A DNA stretch of 17,125 bases from an uncultured Clostridia bacterium (lineage in GTDB: Bacteria; Bacillota; Clostridia; TANB77; CAG-465), in NCBI GenBank assembly GCA_934130325.1, contig CAKOYA010000028.1, positions 1 to 17,125 on the forward strand, in the 5' to 3' direction. Of the stretch, positions 7,392-14,950 are shown piece by piece. Under the pieces are notes generated by a model that saw nothing but the letters and a program-made list of their open reading frames with translations, was not told where the DNA came from and did not search any database. Both the position numbers and the translations under genes were made by a program. Within the stretch, counting starts at the first letter, position 1; each line of letters opens with the position of its first letter.

Positions 7392-9071
7392 ATGTTTAAA
7401 GAAAAAAAATATGTTGAATTAAATCTACAAGATGGAAAAAAAGTTAATGTACAAGAGGGAACAAAGATTTTGGAGGTTTTATCTGATCCAGAAAAAAAGA
7501 TATTGGGTGTAAATATCAATAATGAAAATAAATCTTTGTACCATAAAGTAATTGAAGACAGTTTCTGCAGTTTTATAACTTATGATCAAAAGGAAGGTCG
7601 GAGAATCTATGGAAGAACATTAAAGTTTATATTTTGCGCATCGGTAAAGATGTTGTTTAAAACTGTAAATGTTCAGTTTACAAATAAAAATGGTAATGAT
7701 TATTTTGCAAAAATTGTTGGTAGCGATTTAACTGAGGAAAATATAAATATGATAAAAACTTTGATGAAAAAAATTATCGACGGAAATTTTACTATTATGA
7801 AGGCTCAGGGAAGAAAGGAAGAAATAAAAAAATATTACAATTCGATGTGTTCATATGAACAAGTTTCGAATTTGGATAGACTTGAACTCCGAAAAAAGTA
7901 TACAATTAATTTTTTTGAAGATAGATTTGAAGCTGTTTTCGGTGAAAACTATGCAAATTATCTTTATGGAAATTTGGCTTTAAGTACTGGTTTTATTAAA
8001 TCATTCGATTTAATAAAATATAAAAATGGAGTTGCACTTGTATTACCACAAAAGGAAAATTTCGAAAAAATCCAAAGTGAGTTTATCACTAATAGGATTT
8101 TTGAACTTTCAGATGAGTTTGCTCAAATTTGTAAAAAAACAGGAATTTATAATGTTACTGACTTAAATGAGTCGATAATTGACTATAGAATCCAAGAAGT
8201 TATTAGATTATCTGAATATAATCTGGATAATCAAATTAGTAAAGTTGCGGATTCAATTACTAAGTTGAATAAAGTAAAATTTGTATTTTTAGCAGGCCCA
8301 TCATCTTCGGGTAAAACTACTACTGCTCAAAAATTGGCTGATTTTTTAAAACTTAATAGTAAAAATAGTAAAGTTATAAGCATGGACAATTTTTTCATGG
8401 ATGAGGAGAACATCCCTATAAAGAATGGTAAAAAAGATTATGAGTCATTTGATAACTTAGATATATCATTATTTAAAGAAGATATAAATAAGCTGCTAAA
8501 TGGTGAAAAAGTTATATTACCAACATATAACTTTGTTAAGTCTAGAAAAGAATTTACCTCGGCTCCATATTCTCTAGGTGAAAATGACATTTTAATAATT
8601 GAGGGGATTCATGCACTAAATCCCAAAATTTATGATTTTATTTCTATTACAAACATTTTTAAAGTATATGTTGCTCCTATTGTGACCTTAGGATATGATT
8701 CATATAGCAAACCTAGCACCTCTGATCTTCGCATTATCAGAAGAATGGTGCGTGATTTTGAAAATAGGGGATGTGATTGTGAAAGAACATTTGAACTTTG
8801 GAAAGAGGTTGTAATGGCTGAAGAAACAAATATTTTCCCTTATGTTGATTTGGCTGATGTCATCTTAAATACTAACCTAATATACGAGTGGGGAGTATTG
8901 AAAAACAAAGCAAGTTTTTTATTATTAAAAGTCAAAAATGATAGCAAATACTATGCAGAAGCACGAAGAATATACCAGCTTTTACAAAATTTTGTAGAGA
9001 TTGATAAGGAATATGTCCCAACTACATCTTTAATTAGAGAGTTTATTGGTGACGGTTGTTATTTACGTTAA
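7392..9071 (+). CDS. Nucleoside (uridine-type) kinase with N-terminal TGS / ThrRS-like region
   Basis: A 559-residue protein with the layout of the clostridial/Thermotoga nucleoside kinase family. It has a TGS-like domain at about 6-60, then a region related to the second additional domain of threonyl-tRNA synthetase (about 65-240, including GRRIYGRTLKF and NLALSTGFIKSFDLI), then a uridine kinase/PRK-type P-loop domain. The kinase part shows Walker A GPSSSGKTT (302-310), the MDNFFMD substrate loop with DYESFDNLD after it, and IIEGIHALN. It should phosphorylate nucleosides such as uridine or cytidine for pyrimidine salvage; exact substrate is not readable from sequence. The length is typical. 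It lies beside dCMP deaminase and near cmk, which fits pyrimidine metabolism, but each has its own promoter. Confidence 0.88.
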   Translation: MFKEKKYVELNLQDGKKVNVQEGTKILEVLSDPEKKILGVNINNENKSLYHKVIEDSFCSFITYDQKEGRRIYGRTLKFIFCASVKMLFKTVNVQFTNKNGNDYFAKIVGSDLTEENINMIKTLMKKIIDGNFTIMKAQGRKEEIKKYYNSMCSYEQVSNLDRLELRKKYTINFFEDRFEAVFGENYANYLYGNLALSTGFIKSFDLIKYKNGVALVLPQKENFEKIQSEFITNRIFELSDEFAQICKKTGIYNVTDLNESIIDYRIQEVIRLSEYNLDNQISKVADSITKLNKVKFVFLAGPSSSGKTTTAQKLADFLKLNSKNSKVISMDNFFMDEENIPIKNGKKDYESFDNLDISLFKEDINKLLNGEKVILPTYNFVKSRKEFTSAPYSLGENDILIIEGIHALNPKIYDFISITNIFKVYVAPIVTLGYDSYSKPSTSDLRIIRRMVRDFENRGCDCERTFELWKEVVMAEETNIFPYVDLADVILNTNLIYEWGVLKNKASFLLLKVKNDSKYYAEARRIYQLLQNFVEIDKEYVPTTSLIREFIGDGCYLR

Positions 9072-9089
9072 TGTAATATTTTAAAGTTA

Positions 9090-9122
9090 AGAATACCTAG
9101 AGAAATTTAGGTATTCTGTTTT
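9090..9122 (+). terminator. Terminator of the nucleoside kinase gene
   Basis: A perfect 10-bp stem AGAATACCTA (9090-9099) with TAGGTATTCT (9108-9117), an 8-base loop, then GTTTT. Confidence 0.85.
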
Positions 9123-9137
9123 ATTACTTGACATATA

Positions 9138-9146
9138 TGATATAAT
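9138..9146 (+). promoter_or_regulatory. Extended -10 promoter of the dCMP deaminase gene
   Basis: TGATATAAT (TG at 9138-9139, TATAAT 9141-9146). A TTGACA at 9128-9133 lies only 7 bases upstream and cannot be the matching -35. No good -35 is found at 17 bp, so the extended -10 probably carries the activity. The leader to the ATG is about 60 bases. Confidence 0.5.
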
Positions 9147-9212
9147 GTTTAAAAATTGAGATGAGGATACTTATTTAATTAAAAAAGTAATTATGAAAGG
9201 AGCATTTTTGTT

Positions 9213-9713
9213 ATGCAAAGAAGAAATAAGGAAAATTATTATTTAGATTTGGCAGAAGTTACTCTAGAAAGAGGAACTTGTCTACGGAGGAACTATGGTG
9301 CTGTAATTGTAAAAAACGATGAAGTCATTTCTACAGGATATACAGGTGCACCAAGAGGTAGGATCAATTGTTCGGATTTTGGATACTGCGCAAGACAAAA
9401 ATTAGGAGTGAAAAGCGGTGAAAAATACGAACTATGTCGTAGTGTACATGCTGAACAAAACGCTATCATAAGTGCTTCAAGAAAAGACTTGATTGGAGCA
9501 ACGTTATATCTTGTTGGGAAAGAAAGTAAAACGGGCGAATATGTAAAAAACGCACAACCATGTGCTATGTGTAAAAGAGTAATTATAAATGCAGGAATAG
9601 AAAAAGTTATTGCTAGAGTTGATGGTTCTCTTTATACAACGACTTTAGTAGAAGATTATATTAAATATGACGAGGTTTTGGAAGAAAAAATAAAGATGCT
9701 ATTTTCCAAATAA
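9213..9713 (+). CDS. comEB: Deoxycytidylate (dCMP) deaminase, ComEB family
   Basis: A zinc-dependent cytidine-deaminase-fold enzyme of 166 residues converting dCMP to dUMP, the precursor for dTMP. The zinc site is complete: His79 and catalytic Glu81 in CRSVHAEQNAI, and Cys117/Cys120 in QPCAMCKR. The family-specific insertion GAPRGRINCSDFGYC with SGEKYELC (46-75) marks dCMP deaminase rather than tRNA adenosine deaminase or cytidine deaminase. The gene is called comEB in B. subtilis from its place in the comE operon, but no comEA or comEC is adjacent here and a role in DNA uptake is not implied. The ATG at 9213 has AAAGGAG (9196-9202) ten bases upstream. A strong terminator follows. Confidence 0.93.
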   Translation: MQRRNKENYYLDLAEVTLERGTCLRRNYGAVIVKNDEVISTGYTGAPRGRINCSDFGYCARQKLGVKSGEKYELCRSVHAEQNAIISASRKDLIGATLYLVGKESKTGEYVKNAQPCAMCKRVIINAGIEKVIARVDGSLYTTTLVEDYIKYDEVLEEKIKMLFSK

Positions 9714-9725
9714 GCCTAAGCAGAT

Positions 9726-9771
9726 AAAAAAGGAGAAGTACAATCTTAGTAGGTTGTGCTTTTCCTTTTTT
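9726..9771. terminator. Bidirectional terminator between dCMP deaminase and DUF4364 genes
   Basis: A 20-bp stem (9726-9745 with 9752-9771) with a few G-T wobbles, a 6-base loop, an A-run at the left base and a T-run at the right. It overlaps the stop codon of the minus-strand gene. Confidence 0.85.
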
Positions 9772-10303
9772 AGTCATTATTTTCGTTAGTCATAAGTTTT
9801 AATAATTTTGAATAAATTTCTTCTGCATTTTTATTCCAATTAGTTGAAATATTTTTAGCTTGTTGTTTTGTTCCAGCGTAGAGAGTAACGTTAATCATTT
9901 CATCATTTCCATCTTTTATATAGCATGAAACTTTGTATTCGTCTGATTTTATGGGTATAATATTAGTATCTATTGAATAGTCTGTTTGAATTTCAAGTTT
10001 GTTTTTATCCATCAGTTTTTTTAAATTATGTAGATTCACTCCTGGTACTAATTCTAATAGTTCATTTAATGTAGTACTTCCTTGTTCTGTAATTGAATAA
10101 AAAGTTTCGCCTGAATTTAAAATTTTAGCTACATAGTTACTATTTATTAGATTTTCCAAATATCCACAAATATCAAAATATGTTATATCTTCAAAATCTT
10201 CACAAAATTTTAAAATTTGAGTTATATTAAGAGGAGAATGGGCATTTTCTAATATATATAATACTATTAATTTATTGTCAAAAATCTTTAAATCTTTAGA
10301 CAA
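9770..10303 (-). CDS. DUF4364 family winged-helix protein
   Basis: A 177-residue protein of the DUF4364 family, conserved in Clostridia and not characterised as far as I know. Residues about 8-85 read as a winged helix-turn-helix: IVLYILENAHSPLNITQI, a helix with YFDICGYLENLINSNYVAKI, and a wing ETFYSITEQG. A C-terminal domain (about 105-175) predicted to be mixed alpha/beta includes CYIKDGNDEMINVTLYAG. The wHTH suggests a transcription regulator; the C-terminal part may bind a ligand or mediate dimers (inference). The start is TTG at 10303, with GGTGA (10314-10310 on the minus strand) six bases upstream and no earlier ATG in frame. It diverges from the cmk operon across 93 bases. Confidence 0.83.
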   Translation of the reverse strand: MSKDLKIFDNKLIVLYILENAHSPLNITQILKFCEDFEDITYFDICGYLENLINSNYVAKILNSGETFYSITEQGSTTLNELLELVPGVNLHNLKKLMDKNKLEIQTDYSIDTNIIPIKSDEYKVSCYIKDGNDEMINVTLYAGTKQQAKNISTNWNKNAEEIYSKLLKLMTNENND

Positions 10304-10309
10304 AATCTT

Positions 10310-10314
10310 TCACC
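10310..10314 (-). promoter_or_regulatory. RBS supporting the TTG start of the DUF4364 gene
   Basis: GGTGA on the minus strand, six bases from TTG 10303. The same GGTGA form precedes the DUF421, DUF4363 and TVP38 genes. Confidence 0.55.
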
Positions 10315-10333
10315 AACTTTCTTTAATAATATC

Positions 10334-10362
10334 TTTACAAAATTATACATATATGATATCAT
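10334..10362 (+). promoter_or_regulatory. Promoter of the cmk operon with overlapping palindrome
   Basis: TTTACA (10334-10339), a 17-bp spacer, and TATCAT (10357-10362) with TG at 10354-10355. The -10 lies inside a perfect 12-bp palindrome TATGATATCATA (10352-10363), a possible operator. cmk has AGGAGGT at 10383-10389. Confidence 0.65.
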
Positions 10363-10396
10363 AATTTTGGCAAAAAATAAATAGGAGGTATAAAAA

Positions 10397-11074
10397 ATGA
10401 CTAAATTAGACAAAAAATTTATAATTGCTATAGATGGAGCAGCAGCAACAGGAAAATCAGTTTTAGCCAAACAGTTAGCAAAAGAACTAAATATTTTGTA
10501 TATTGATACTGGTGCAATGTATAGAACAGTTGGTTATTTTTTTGTCAGCAATGATATTGTGATTAATAAAGAAAATATAGAAAAAAACTTAAAAAATATA
10601 GATATTTCATTAAAGTATATTAATGGAGAATCATTAGTGTATTTAAATGGTAAAGATGTCAGTCAGGAAATTAGAACAGAAAAAGTTTCAATGGCAGCAT
10701 CTGATGTTTCAAAGTTTAAATTAGTTAGAGAAAAGCTGGTTGATATGCAAAGAAAAATGTCACAAGGGCAAAGCGTAGTTTTAGAGGGAAGAGATATTTC
10801 AACTGTAGTTTTTCCAAATGCAGATTTAAAAATATTTTTAACTGCCTCTATTGATGTTAGGGCCTCAAGAAGAAAACTAGACTTAGAAAAAAAAGGAGAA
10901 TTTTTGGAAATAAATGAAATAAAAAAATCTTTAGAAAAAAGAGATCTTCAGGATAGTACAAGATTAGAATCTCCTTTAATTAAATCAAAAGATGCCATAG
11001 AAATTGATACTACTAATTTAACTAATGACAAAACTGTAATGAAAGTAATAGACTTATTAAGAGAAAGGATATGA
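10397..11074 (+). CDS. cmk: Cytidylate kinase
   Basis: A 225-residue P-loop kinase that phosphorylates CMP and dCMP with ATP in the cytosol. Walker A is GAAATGKS (14-21), followed by the NMP-binding YIDTGAMYR (35-43). The CMP-site LEGRDISTVVFP and the LID-type RDLQDSTRLESPL are both present. The length is typical. RBS AGGAGGT is 7 bases before the ATG. It heads an operon: plsC starts 7 bases after its stop, and a third gene follows 4 bases after plsC. cmk-plsC order is common in Clostridia, where ispH and rpsA often follow; here those are replaced by an unrelated gene. dCMP is also the substrate of the deaminase just upstream. Confidence 0.96.
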   Translation: MTKLDKKFIIAIDGAAATGKSVLAKQLAKELNILYIDTGAMYRTVGYFFVSNDIVINKENIEKNLKNIDISLKYINGESLVYLNGKDVSQEIRTEKVSMAASDVSKFKLVREKLVDMQRKMSQGQSVVLEGRDISTVVFPNADLKIFLTASIDVRASRRKLDLEKKGEFLEINEIKKSLEKRDLQDSTRLESPLIKSKDAIEIDTTNLTNDKTVMKVIDLLRERI

Positions 11075-11081
11075 AATATTA

Positions 11082-11663
11082 ATGATTTCATTTGTGAAGG
11101 CTATTATAAAAGTATTTCTATGTAAAGTATTTTATAAAGTTGAATTTATAAATAAAGAAAATGAGGAAAAACTAGAAAAATGTATATTGTGTCCAAATCA
11201 CTCAAATAAATGTGAACCAGCTTGGATTTATGCCAATACAAATGATATATCTATCATGGCTAAAGCAGAACTTTTTGAAAATAAGTTAATGGCTAAAATT
11301 TATAATTACTTTGGCGTTTTTCCAATAAAAAGAGGAAAACATGATGTAAGAAGTTTGATTCATGCAATTAATCTATTTAAAAAAGATATTTGTAAAAAAA
11401 TGTTAATATTCCCTGAGGGAGAAAGAGTTGGAAAAAATGAAAAAAAAAGAGAAGCAAAAGTTGGACCAGTATATATAGCGTATAAAGCTAATGTTCCAAT
11501 AATCCCAGTATATATTACTAAAAATGCAAAATTGTTTTCAAAAGTTAAAATTATATATGGTAAACCTGTATATATATCTAAAGATATTATTGAAGATAAG
11601 GAAAAAATAAAAAAGCTTGCAAATGAATTATTGGATGAATGTTATAAAATGAGAGAGGGTTGA
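11082..11663 (+). CDS. PlsC-type lysophospholipid acyltransferase with divergent catalytic box
   Basis: A 193-residue protein of the PlsC/LPLAT family, which transfers an acyl group to lysophosphatidate or a similar lysophospholipid at the membrane. The four family blocks can be seen: CPNHSNKCEP (block I, 37-46), GVFPIKRGKHD (block II, 78-88, with the binding Arg84), IFPEGER (block III, 109-115) and VPIIPVYI (block IV, 138-145). Block I should be H-x4-D, but here His40 is followed by Glu45, and block III has FPEGER in place of FPEGTR. N-terminal residues 1-20 are amphipathic/hydrophobic and may anchor it. The start is 7 bases after the cmk stop, with GAAAGGA (11063-11069) inside the end of cmk. 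An acyltransferase is likely; the substrate and full activity are uncertain. Confidence 0.85.
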   Translation: MISFVKAIIKVFLCKVFYKVEFINKENEEKLEKCILCPNHSNKCEPAWIYANTNDISIMAKAELFENKLMAKIYNYFGVFPIKRGKHDVRSLIHAINLFKKDICKKMLIFPEGERVGKNEKKREAKVGPVYIAYKANVPIIPVYITKNAKLFSKVKIIYGKPVYISKDIIEDKEKIKKLANELLDECYKMREG

Positions 11664-11667
11664 TAAA

Positions 11668-12573
11668 ATGAGTTCAATGTTATTAGGAAGTTTTGTGGCT
11701 GTAAGTTCTGTTGTAGTAGCCTCAAGAGCTGTTAATGCTAAAGTAACAGAAGATATGAATGAAAAAATATTATCAGAGGGATTATATCATGTAACAAAAA
11801 AGGAAAATGTTGAAGCTATACTTAAGAGTAAATATATAAAACCTAGTGGTAACATAACATCTTATGGTAAAAAGAGATGTTTCTTCTTTGGAGGATTACC
11901 AAATGCAAATGATTTTTTTAAAAATGTATCTAATCCTTTTTTAAATTATGAATATGATGCCTTAAAAATTGATATAAATAAGGATGAAAATGGAAATGAT
12001 ATAGGAAGAGAAGAGGCATTAAAAAGACTTTCCAATTTTAAACAACGTATTTTAAACGATGATGCTATTACATATAAAGGAAAGTGCATGTTAAATGACA
12101 AGTGCTGTAGTCACGTAACATTGGTTTATGATTTAGATAAGGAAAAAAATATAGTATTAAGAGAAAAAACGCAGGAGGAGATTGAAAATGGGTATACGCC
12201 TACTCAAGAAGTATTGCAATTCCTAGCTGTATCAAATAATAGTATAATAAATACAGTAAATAGAGTAAAAGGTTGTGGTTCTGTATACACATACGAAGCT
12301 AAAAATACATTTAAGAGAATTTTTGAAGTTATAAAAGAAAAATTAACTAGAAAACCAAAAAATCTTATGCTAAATAGTGGAGTTGTTGACGGAAATGCCA
12401 ACAGAACTGATGGTGAAAAAAGAATTAATAATCCTAATTTTATAAATGGATTAAAAAGTGATGTTATGCAAAAAGGTGATATAGAAAGTCTTGATGAAAT
12501 TCGTGTTAGTGATGAAGAAAAATTAGTAAAAAATGAAAATTTTCAGTCAAAAGATGAGAATCTAAATAGGTAA
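11668..12573 (+). CDS. Membrane-anchored protein with ADP-ribosyltransferase-like N-terminal motif
   Basis: I do not recognise a named family. The 301-residue protein starts with a hydrophobic segment (about 4-23) that could anchor it in the membrane. The stretch LYHVTKKENVEAILKSKYI (39-57) has the His-x-Thr plus Asn-x-x-x-Ile-Leu pattern that opens ART-fold proteins such as DarT and KptA-like enzymes. YGKKRCFFFGG (66-76) fits the strand that follows in that fold. A mixed globular part runs to about 225, with Cys140, Cys146 and Cys147 close together and a TPTQEVLQF segment (177-185) that might supply the catalytic acid (speculative). After about 235 the chain is low-complexity and charged, probably disordered. 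AGAGGG (11654-11659) precedes the ATG, four bases after plsC, so it is the last gene of the cmk operon. Confidence 0.6.
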   Translation: MSSMLLGSFVAVSSVVVASRAVNAKVTEDMNEKILSEGLYHVTKKENVEAILKSKYIKPSGNITSYGKKRCFFFGGLPNANDFFKNVSNPFLNYEYDALKIDINKDENGNDIGREEALKRLSNFKQRILNDDAITYKGKCMLNDKCCSHVTLVYDLDKEKNIVLREKTQEEIENGYTPTQEVLQFLAVSNNSIINTVNRVKGCGSVYTYEAKNTFKRIFEVIKEKLTRKPKNLMLNSGVVDGNANRTDGEKRINNPNFINGLKSDVMQKGDIESLDEIRVSDEEKLVKNENFQSKDENLNR

Positions 12574-12575
12574 AT

Positions 12576-12607
12576 AAAATAGCTTAACAAGTGTTAAGCT
12601 ATTTTTT
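12576..12607 (+). terminator. Terminator of the cmk operon
   Basis: A 13-bp stem AAAATAGCTTAAC (12576-12588) with 12593-12605, a 4-base loop and a T6 run. It ends the three-gene operon. Confidence 0.92.
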
Positions 12608-12652
12608 ATAGTGCGAAATTACATAAAAATGAAATATGTTGGTAATATTTTA

Positions 12653-12681
12653 TTGACTTTTATTCAAAAAAAATGTATAAT
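12653..12681 (+). promoter_or_regulatory. Strong sigma-A promoter of the Clp-M41 gene
   Basis: TTGACT (12653-12658), a 17-bp spacer, and a perfect TATAAT (12676-12681), preceded by TG at 12674-12675. The leader to ATG 12735 is about 45 bases. Confidence 0.85.
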
Positions 12682-12719
12682 TAACTTACATAAAAAAATA
12701 TACATTCTTTGTAATTATG

Positions 12720-12726
12720 AAGGAGG
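12720..12726 (+). promoter_or_regulatory. RBS that fixes the Clp-M41 start at 12735
   Basis: AAGGAGG lies 8 bases before ATG 12735. An upstream in-frame ATG at 12717 would place this site inside the coding region and has no RBS of its own. Confidence 0.85.
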
Positions 12727-12734
12727 AATTAATT

Positions 12735-14804
12735 ATGGAAAAACTAAATTATAATGTGAATTCAGATGTGTTATATGCATTTGAAATTGCAACTTTAATT
12801 GCTGAAACATTGTACGATGATACAATTCGGAGTGCTTATGTAATGATGGGACTTTTGCATCTTAATGATACACTAGTAAATGATTTTATTTTTGAACAAT
12901 ATGGTGTTGAAGTGTACATACCACAAACTTTAAGAGAATATCTTAATAATAAAGATTATCTTGTTGGAATACTTGGTCAAGGAGTGGTAGAGGAAATAGA
13001 AAAAAATATTAATGAACTTGAGAACACAATATCTAATGATACCAAGGACGATATTTCAGATGAAGATACGTTTTCTAATACTAGAGAAGGTCTAAGAAAT
13101 GAAATGTTTAAAACCTTGGAAGAACTCGCAAGAAAAAATCTTGAAATCGAAATTGCGAATAATACAGTTCCATCCGTAGAACCTAATCATTCCTACAATC
13201 TTGAAATGGCTATAGAAGATGCAGCTATAAGATGTAAAGGAAAGGTTATAGATGCAAGTAATTTCATCTATTCATTACTATTAAATGGAGATTCGAGTGC
13301 CTATAAATTTATGGAAGATGTTATATCTAGTTTGCCAGAATCAAATTTAACTATTCAAGATATTATTGATTATATTGAGCAGAACACAGATATATATATG
13401 TTAGCTGAAGAAAATGACATTATTGAAATTCCTAAATCACTTGAATCTTGCTGCTCAGTGTTTAATGAGAAGTTTGTTAAAGGCCAATTAAACGAGATTG
13501 TTGGGCGAGATAAACAAAAAAAGGCACTTTGGAATATTTTCTCAAAAAGGGATAAGAAAAATGCCATTTTGGTAGGAGCTGCTGGATCCGGAAAGACTGC
13601 GATTGTAGAGTCGTTAACTCAGGATATTGTAAATGATACATGTCCTGAAAGATTCAGAAATTATAATGTGATTGAATTTAGTACTGCTGCTGCAGTAGCA
13701 GGGACTAAGTACAGGGGAGAGTTTGAAGCAAAAGTGATAGCGTTAAAAAAATTTATTGAAAAAACTCCTAATGTTATTTTGTTTATTGATGAAATACATT
13801 CAATTGTCGGTGTTGGCACATCTTCAGAAGATAGTAATGATTTAAGCGGCGCACTTAAATCAACACTTGCAAGAGGGGATGCTATAGTTATAGGAACTAC
13901 AACTTATGCAGAATACGAAAATTCAATTGCAAAAGACATTGCACTACGCAGAAGGTTTCAAATTGTTGACGTCAATGAGCCAAAATATGATGAAATAAAG
14001 GATATGATTGGCTTAAAGTTGAAAAAACTTAAAGAATTTCATAAAGTTGAAATTTCGGATAATATGCTAAAATACGCTATTACGGTTGCATATTGTCTTA
14101 ATACTGAAATTTGCAATCCAGATAAGACATTAACTTTGCTAGACAGTGCCATGGCAATTGCTGAAAATCTTGGGGATAAAAAAATTACAAAGAGGCATAT
14201 CGATGATGTGTATTATGAGAATTTTGAAAAATTTAATAATATGTCACTAACTGTAAAAAAGACTACAGCTATGCACGAAGCTGGACATTACGTTGTTTGG
14301 AGAATTCTTTCTAAAAACAATGCTACAAGTAAAGAAATAGTAGCAGTTTCAATTATTCCTGGAATGGGATTTTTGGGAGCAAATATATATGAAATAAACG
14401 ATAGTCTTTCTTATGAGGATAATTATAATTATTTTACAAGTGAGATTTGTTGCTTATTGGCTGGAAGAATTGCATCAGGTGTAGAATCTAGCGGAGATAC
14501 AAATGATTTGGAAAGGGCATGCGAACTTGCAAACAAAATGGTTACTGATTTTGGTATGTCAGAAAAGTACAAAAATCTATCTTTTAAATATAACAATACT
14601 CAATCAATATATATAAATGAAAATCTTTCTAAAGATATAAATGATATCGTAAAAAAGATTATTGACGATTGTTATAAAAGAACTACAGAATTACTTAAAG
14701 AGCATTCAAAACTTTTGGAGAGTGTTACTCAAAAACTTTTAAGCAAGGGGATTTTGGATAAAAGGGATCTCGAAGGAATCTATCGTTCGTATTTAAAAGG
14801 TTAA
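12735..14804 (+). CDS. Clp-N / ClpB-type AAA+ / FtsH-type M41 metalloprotease fusion
   Basis: A 689-residue protein combining modules of two protease systems. Residues about 5-70 and 153-220 resemble the two halves of the Clp N-domain (FEIATLIAETL, YNLEMAIEDAA), joined by an acidic linker. Residues about 245-500 are a ClpA/B/C D1-type AAA+ module: VGRDKQ (256-261), Walker A GAAGSGKT (281-288), pore loop GTKYRGEFE (323-331), Walker B LFIDEIH (349-355), sensor-1 GTTT (387-390), the arginine-finger region ALRRRFQ (403-409), and small-domain NPDKTLTLLD (461-470). Residues about 508-685 are peptidase M41: TAMHEAGH with zinc His514/His518 and Glu515, LLAGRIA (574-580), and SSGDTNDLERA, whose Asp591 matches the third FtsH zinc ligand. 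No transmembrane helix is present, unlike FtsH. It should unfold and degrade cytosolic proteins with ATP; substrates unknown. Monocistronic. Confidence 0.92.
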   Translation: MEKLNYNVNSDVLYAFEIATLIAETLYDDTIRSAYVMMGLLHLNDTLVNDFIFEQYGVEVYIPQTLREYLNNKDYLVGILGQGVVEEIEKNINELENTISNDTKDDISDEDTFSNTREGLRNEMFKTLEELARKNLEIEIANNTVPSVEPNHSYNLEMAIEDAAIRCKGKVIDASNFIYSLLLNGDSSAYKFMEDVISSLPESNLTIQDIIDYIEQNTDIYMLAEENDIIEIPKSLESCCSVFNEKFVKGQLNEIVGRDKQKKALWNIFSKRDKKNAILVGAAGSGKTAIVESLTQDIVNDTCPERFRNYNVIEFSTAAAVAGTKYRGEFEAKVIALKKFIEKTPNVILFIDEIHSIVGVGTSSEDSNDLSGALKSTLARGDAIVIGTTTYAEYENSIAKDIALRRRFQIVDVNEPKYDEIKDMIGLKLKKLKEFHKVEISDNMLKYAITVAYCLNTEICNPDKTLTLLDSAMAIAENLGDKKITKRHIDDVYYENFEKFNNMSLTVKKTTAMHEAGHYVVWRILSKNNATSKEIVAVSIIPGMGFLGANIYEINDSLSYEDNYNYFTSEICCLLAGRIASGVESSGDTNDLERACELANKMVTDFGMSEKYKNLSFKYNNTQSIYINENLSKDINDIVKKIIDDCYKRTTELLKEHSKLLESVTQKLLSKGILDKRDLEGIYRSYLKG

Positions 14805-14811
14805 AATCTAT

Positions 14812-14843
14812 AAAAAGCTTAGGAAATTATCCTAAGCTTTTTT
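14812..14843 (+). terminator. Terminator of the Clp-M41 gene
   Basis: A perfect 13-bp stem AAAAAGCTTAGGA (14812-14824) with 14830-14842, a 5-base loop and a run of T that forms the end of the right arm. Confidence 0.92.
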
Positions 14844-14872
14844 AAATATATGTATTTTGTTTTAAAATTATG

Positions 14873-14902
14873 TTGACAAATATCTACAAAATATTGTATA
14901 AT
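14873..14902 (+). promoter_or_regulatory. Sigma-A promoter of typA
   Basis: Perfect TTGACA (14873-14878), an 18-bp spacer, and perfect TATAAT (14897-14902). The leader to the typA ATG is about 70 bases and contains a hairpin. Confidence 0.85.
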
Positions 14903-14921
14903 AATATAATAGATGTACTTT

Positions 14922-14950
14922 ATATATAACTTTTTAGTTATATATTTTTT
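14922..14950 (+). promoter_or_regulatory. Hairpin plus T-run in the typA leader (possible attenuator)
   Basis: ATATATAAC (14922-14930) pairs with GTTATATAT (14937-14945) around a 6-base loop and runs into T6 (14945-14950), between the promoter and the RBS. The stem has only one G-C pair, so it may be weak or incidental. Confidence 0.35.

Noticed and set aside
9128..9146. TTGACA plus TATAAT as a single consensus promoter for the dCMP deaminase gene
   Set aside because: The hexamers are separated by only 7 bases, far from the required 16-18; only the extended -10 is kept.
9213..9713. Competence locus inferred from comEB
   Set aside because: comEA and comEC are absent beside it, and the enzyme is a general dCMP deaminase.
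12717..12734. Upstream in-frame ATG as start of the Clp-M41 protein (adds MKEELI)
   Set aside because: The six extra codons are the AAGGAGG ribosome binding site itself; ATG 12735 is correctly spaced behind it and 12717 has no RBS.
12735..14804. Plain FtsH or plain ClpB annotation
   Set aside because: FtsH membrane helices and its AAA signatures are missing, and the second Clp AAA domain is replaced by an M41 domain with its zinc motif.
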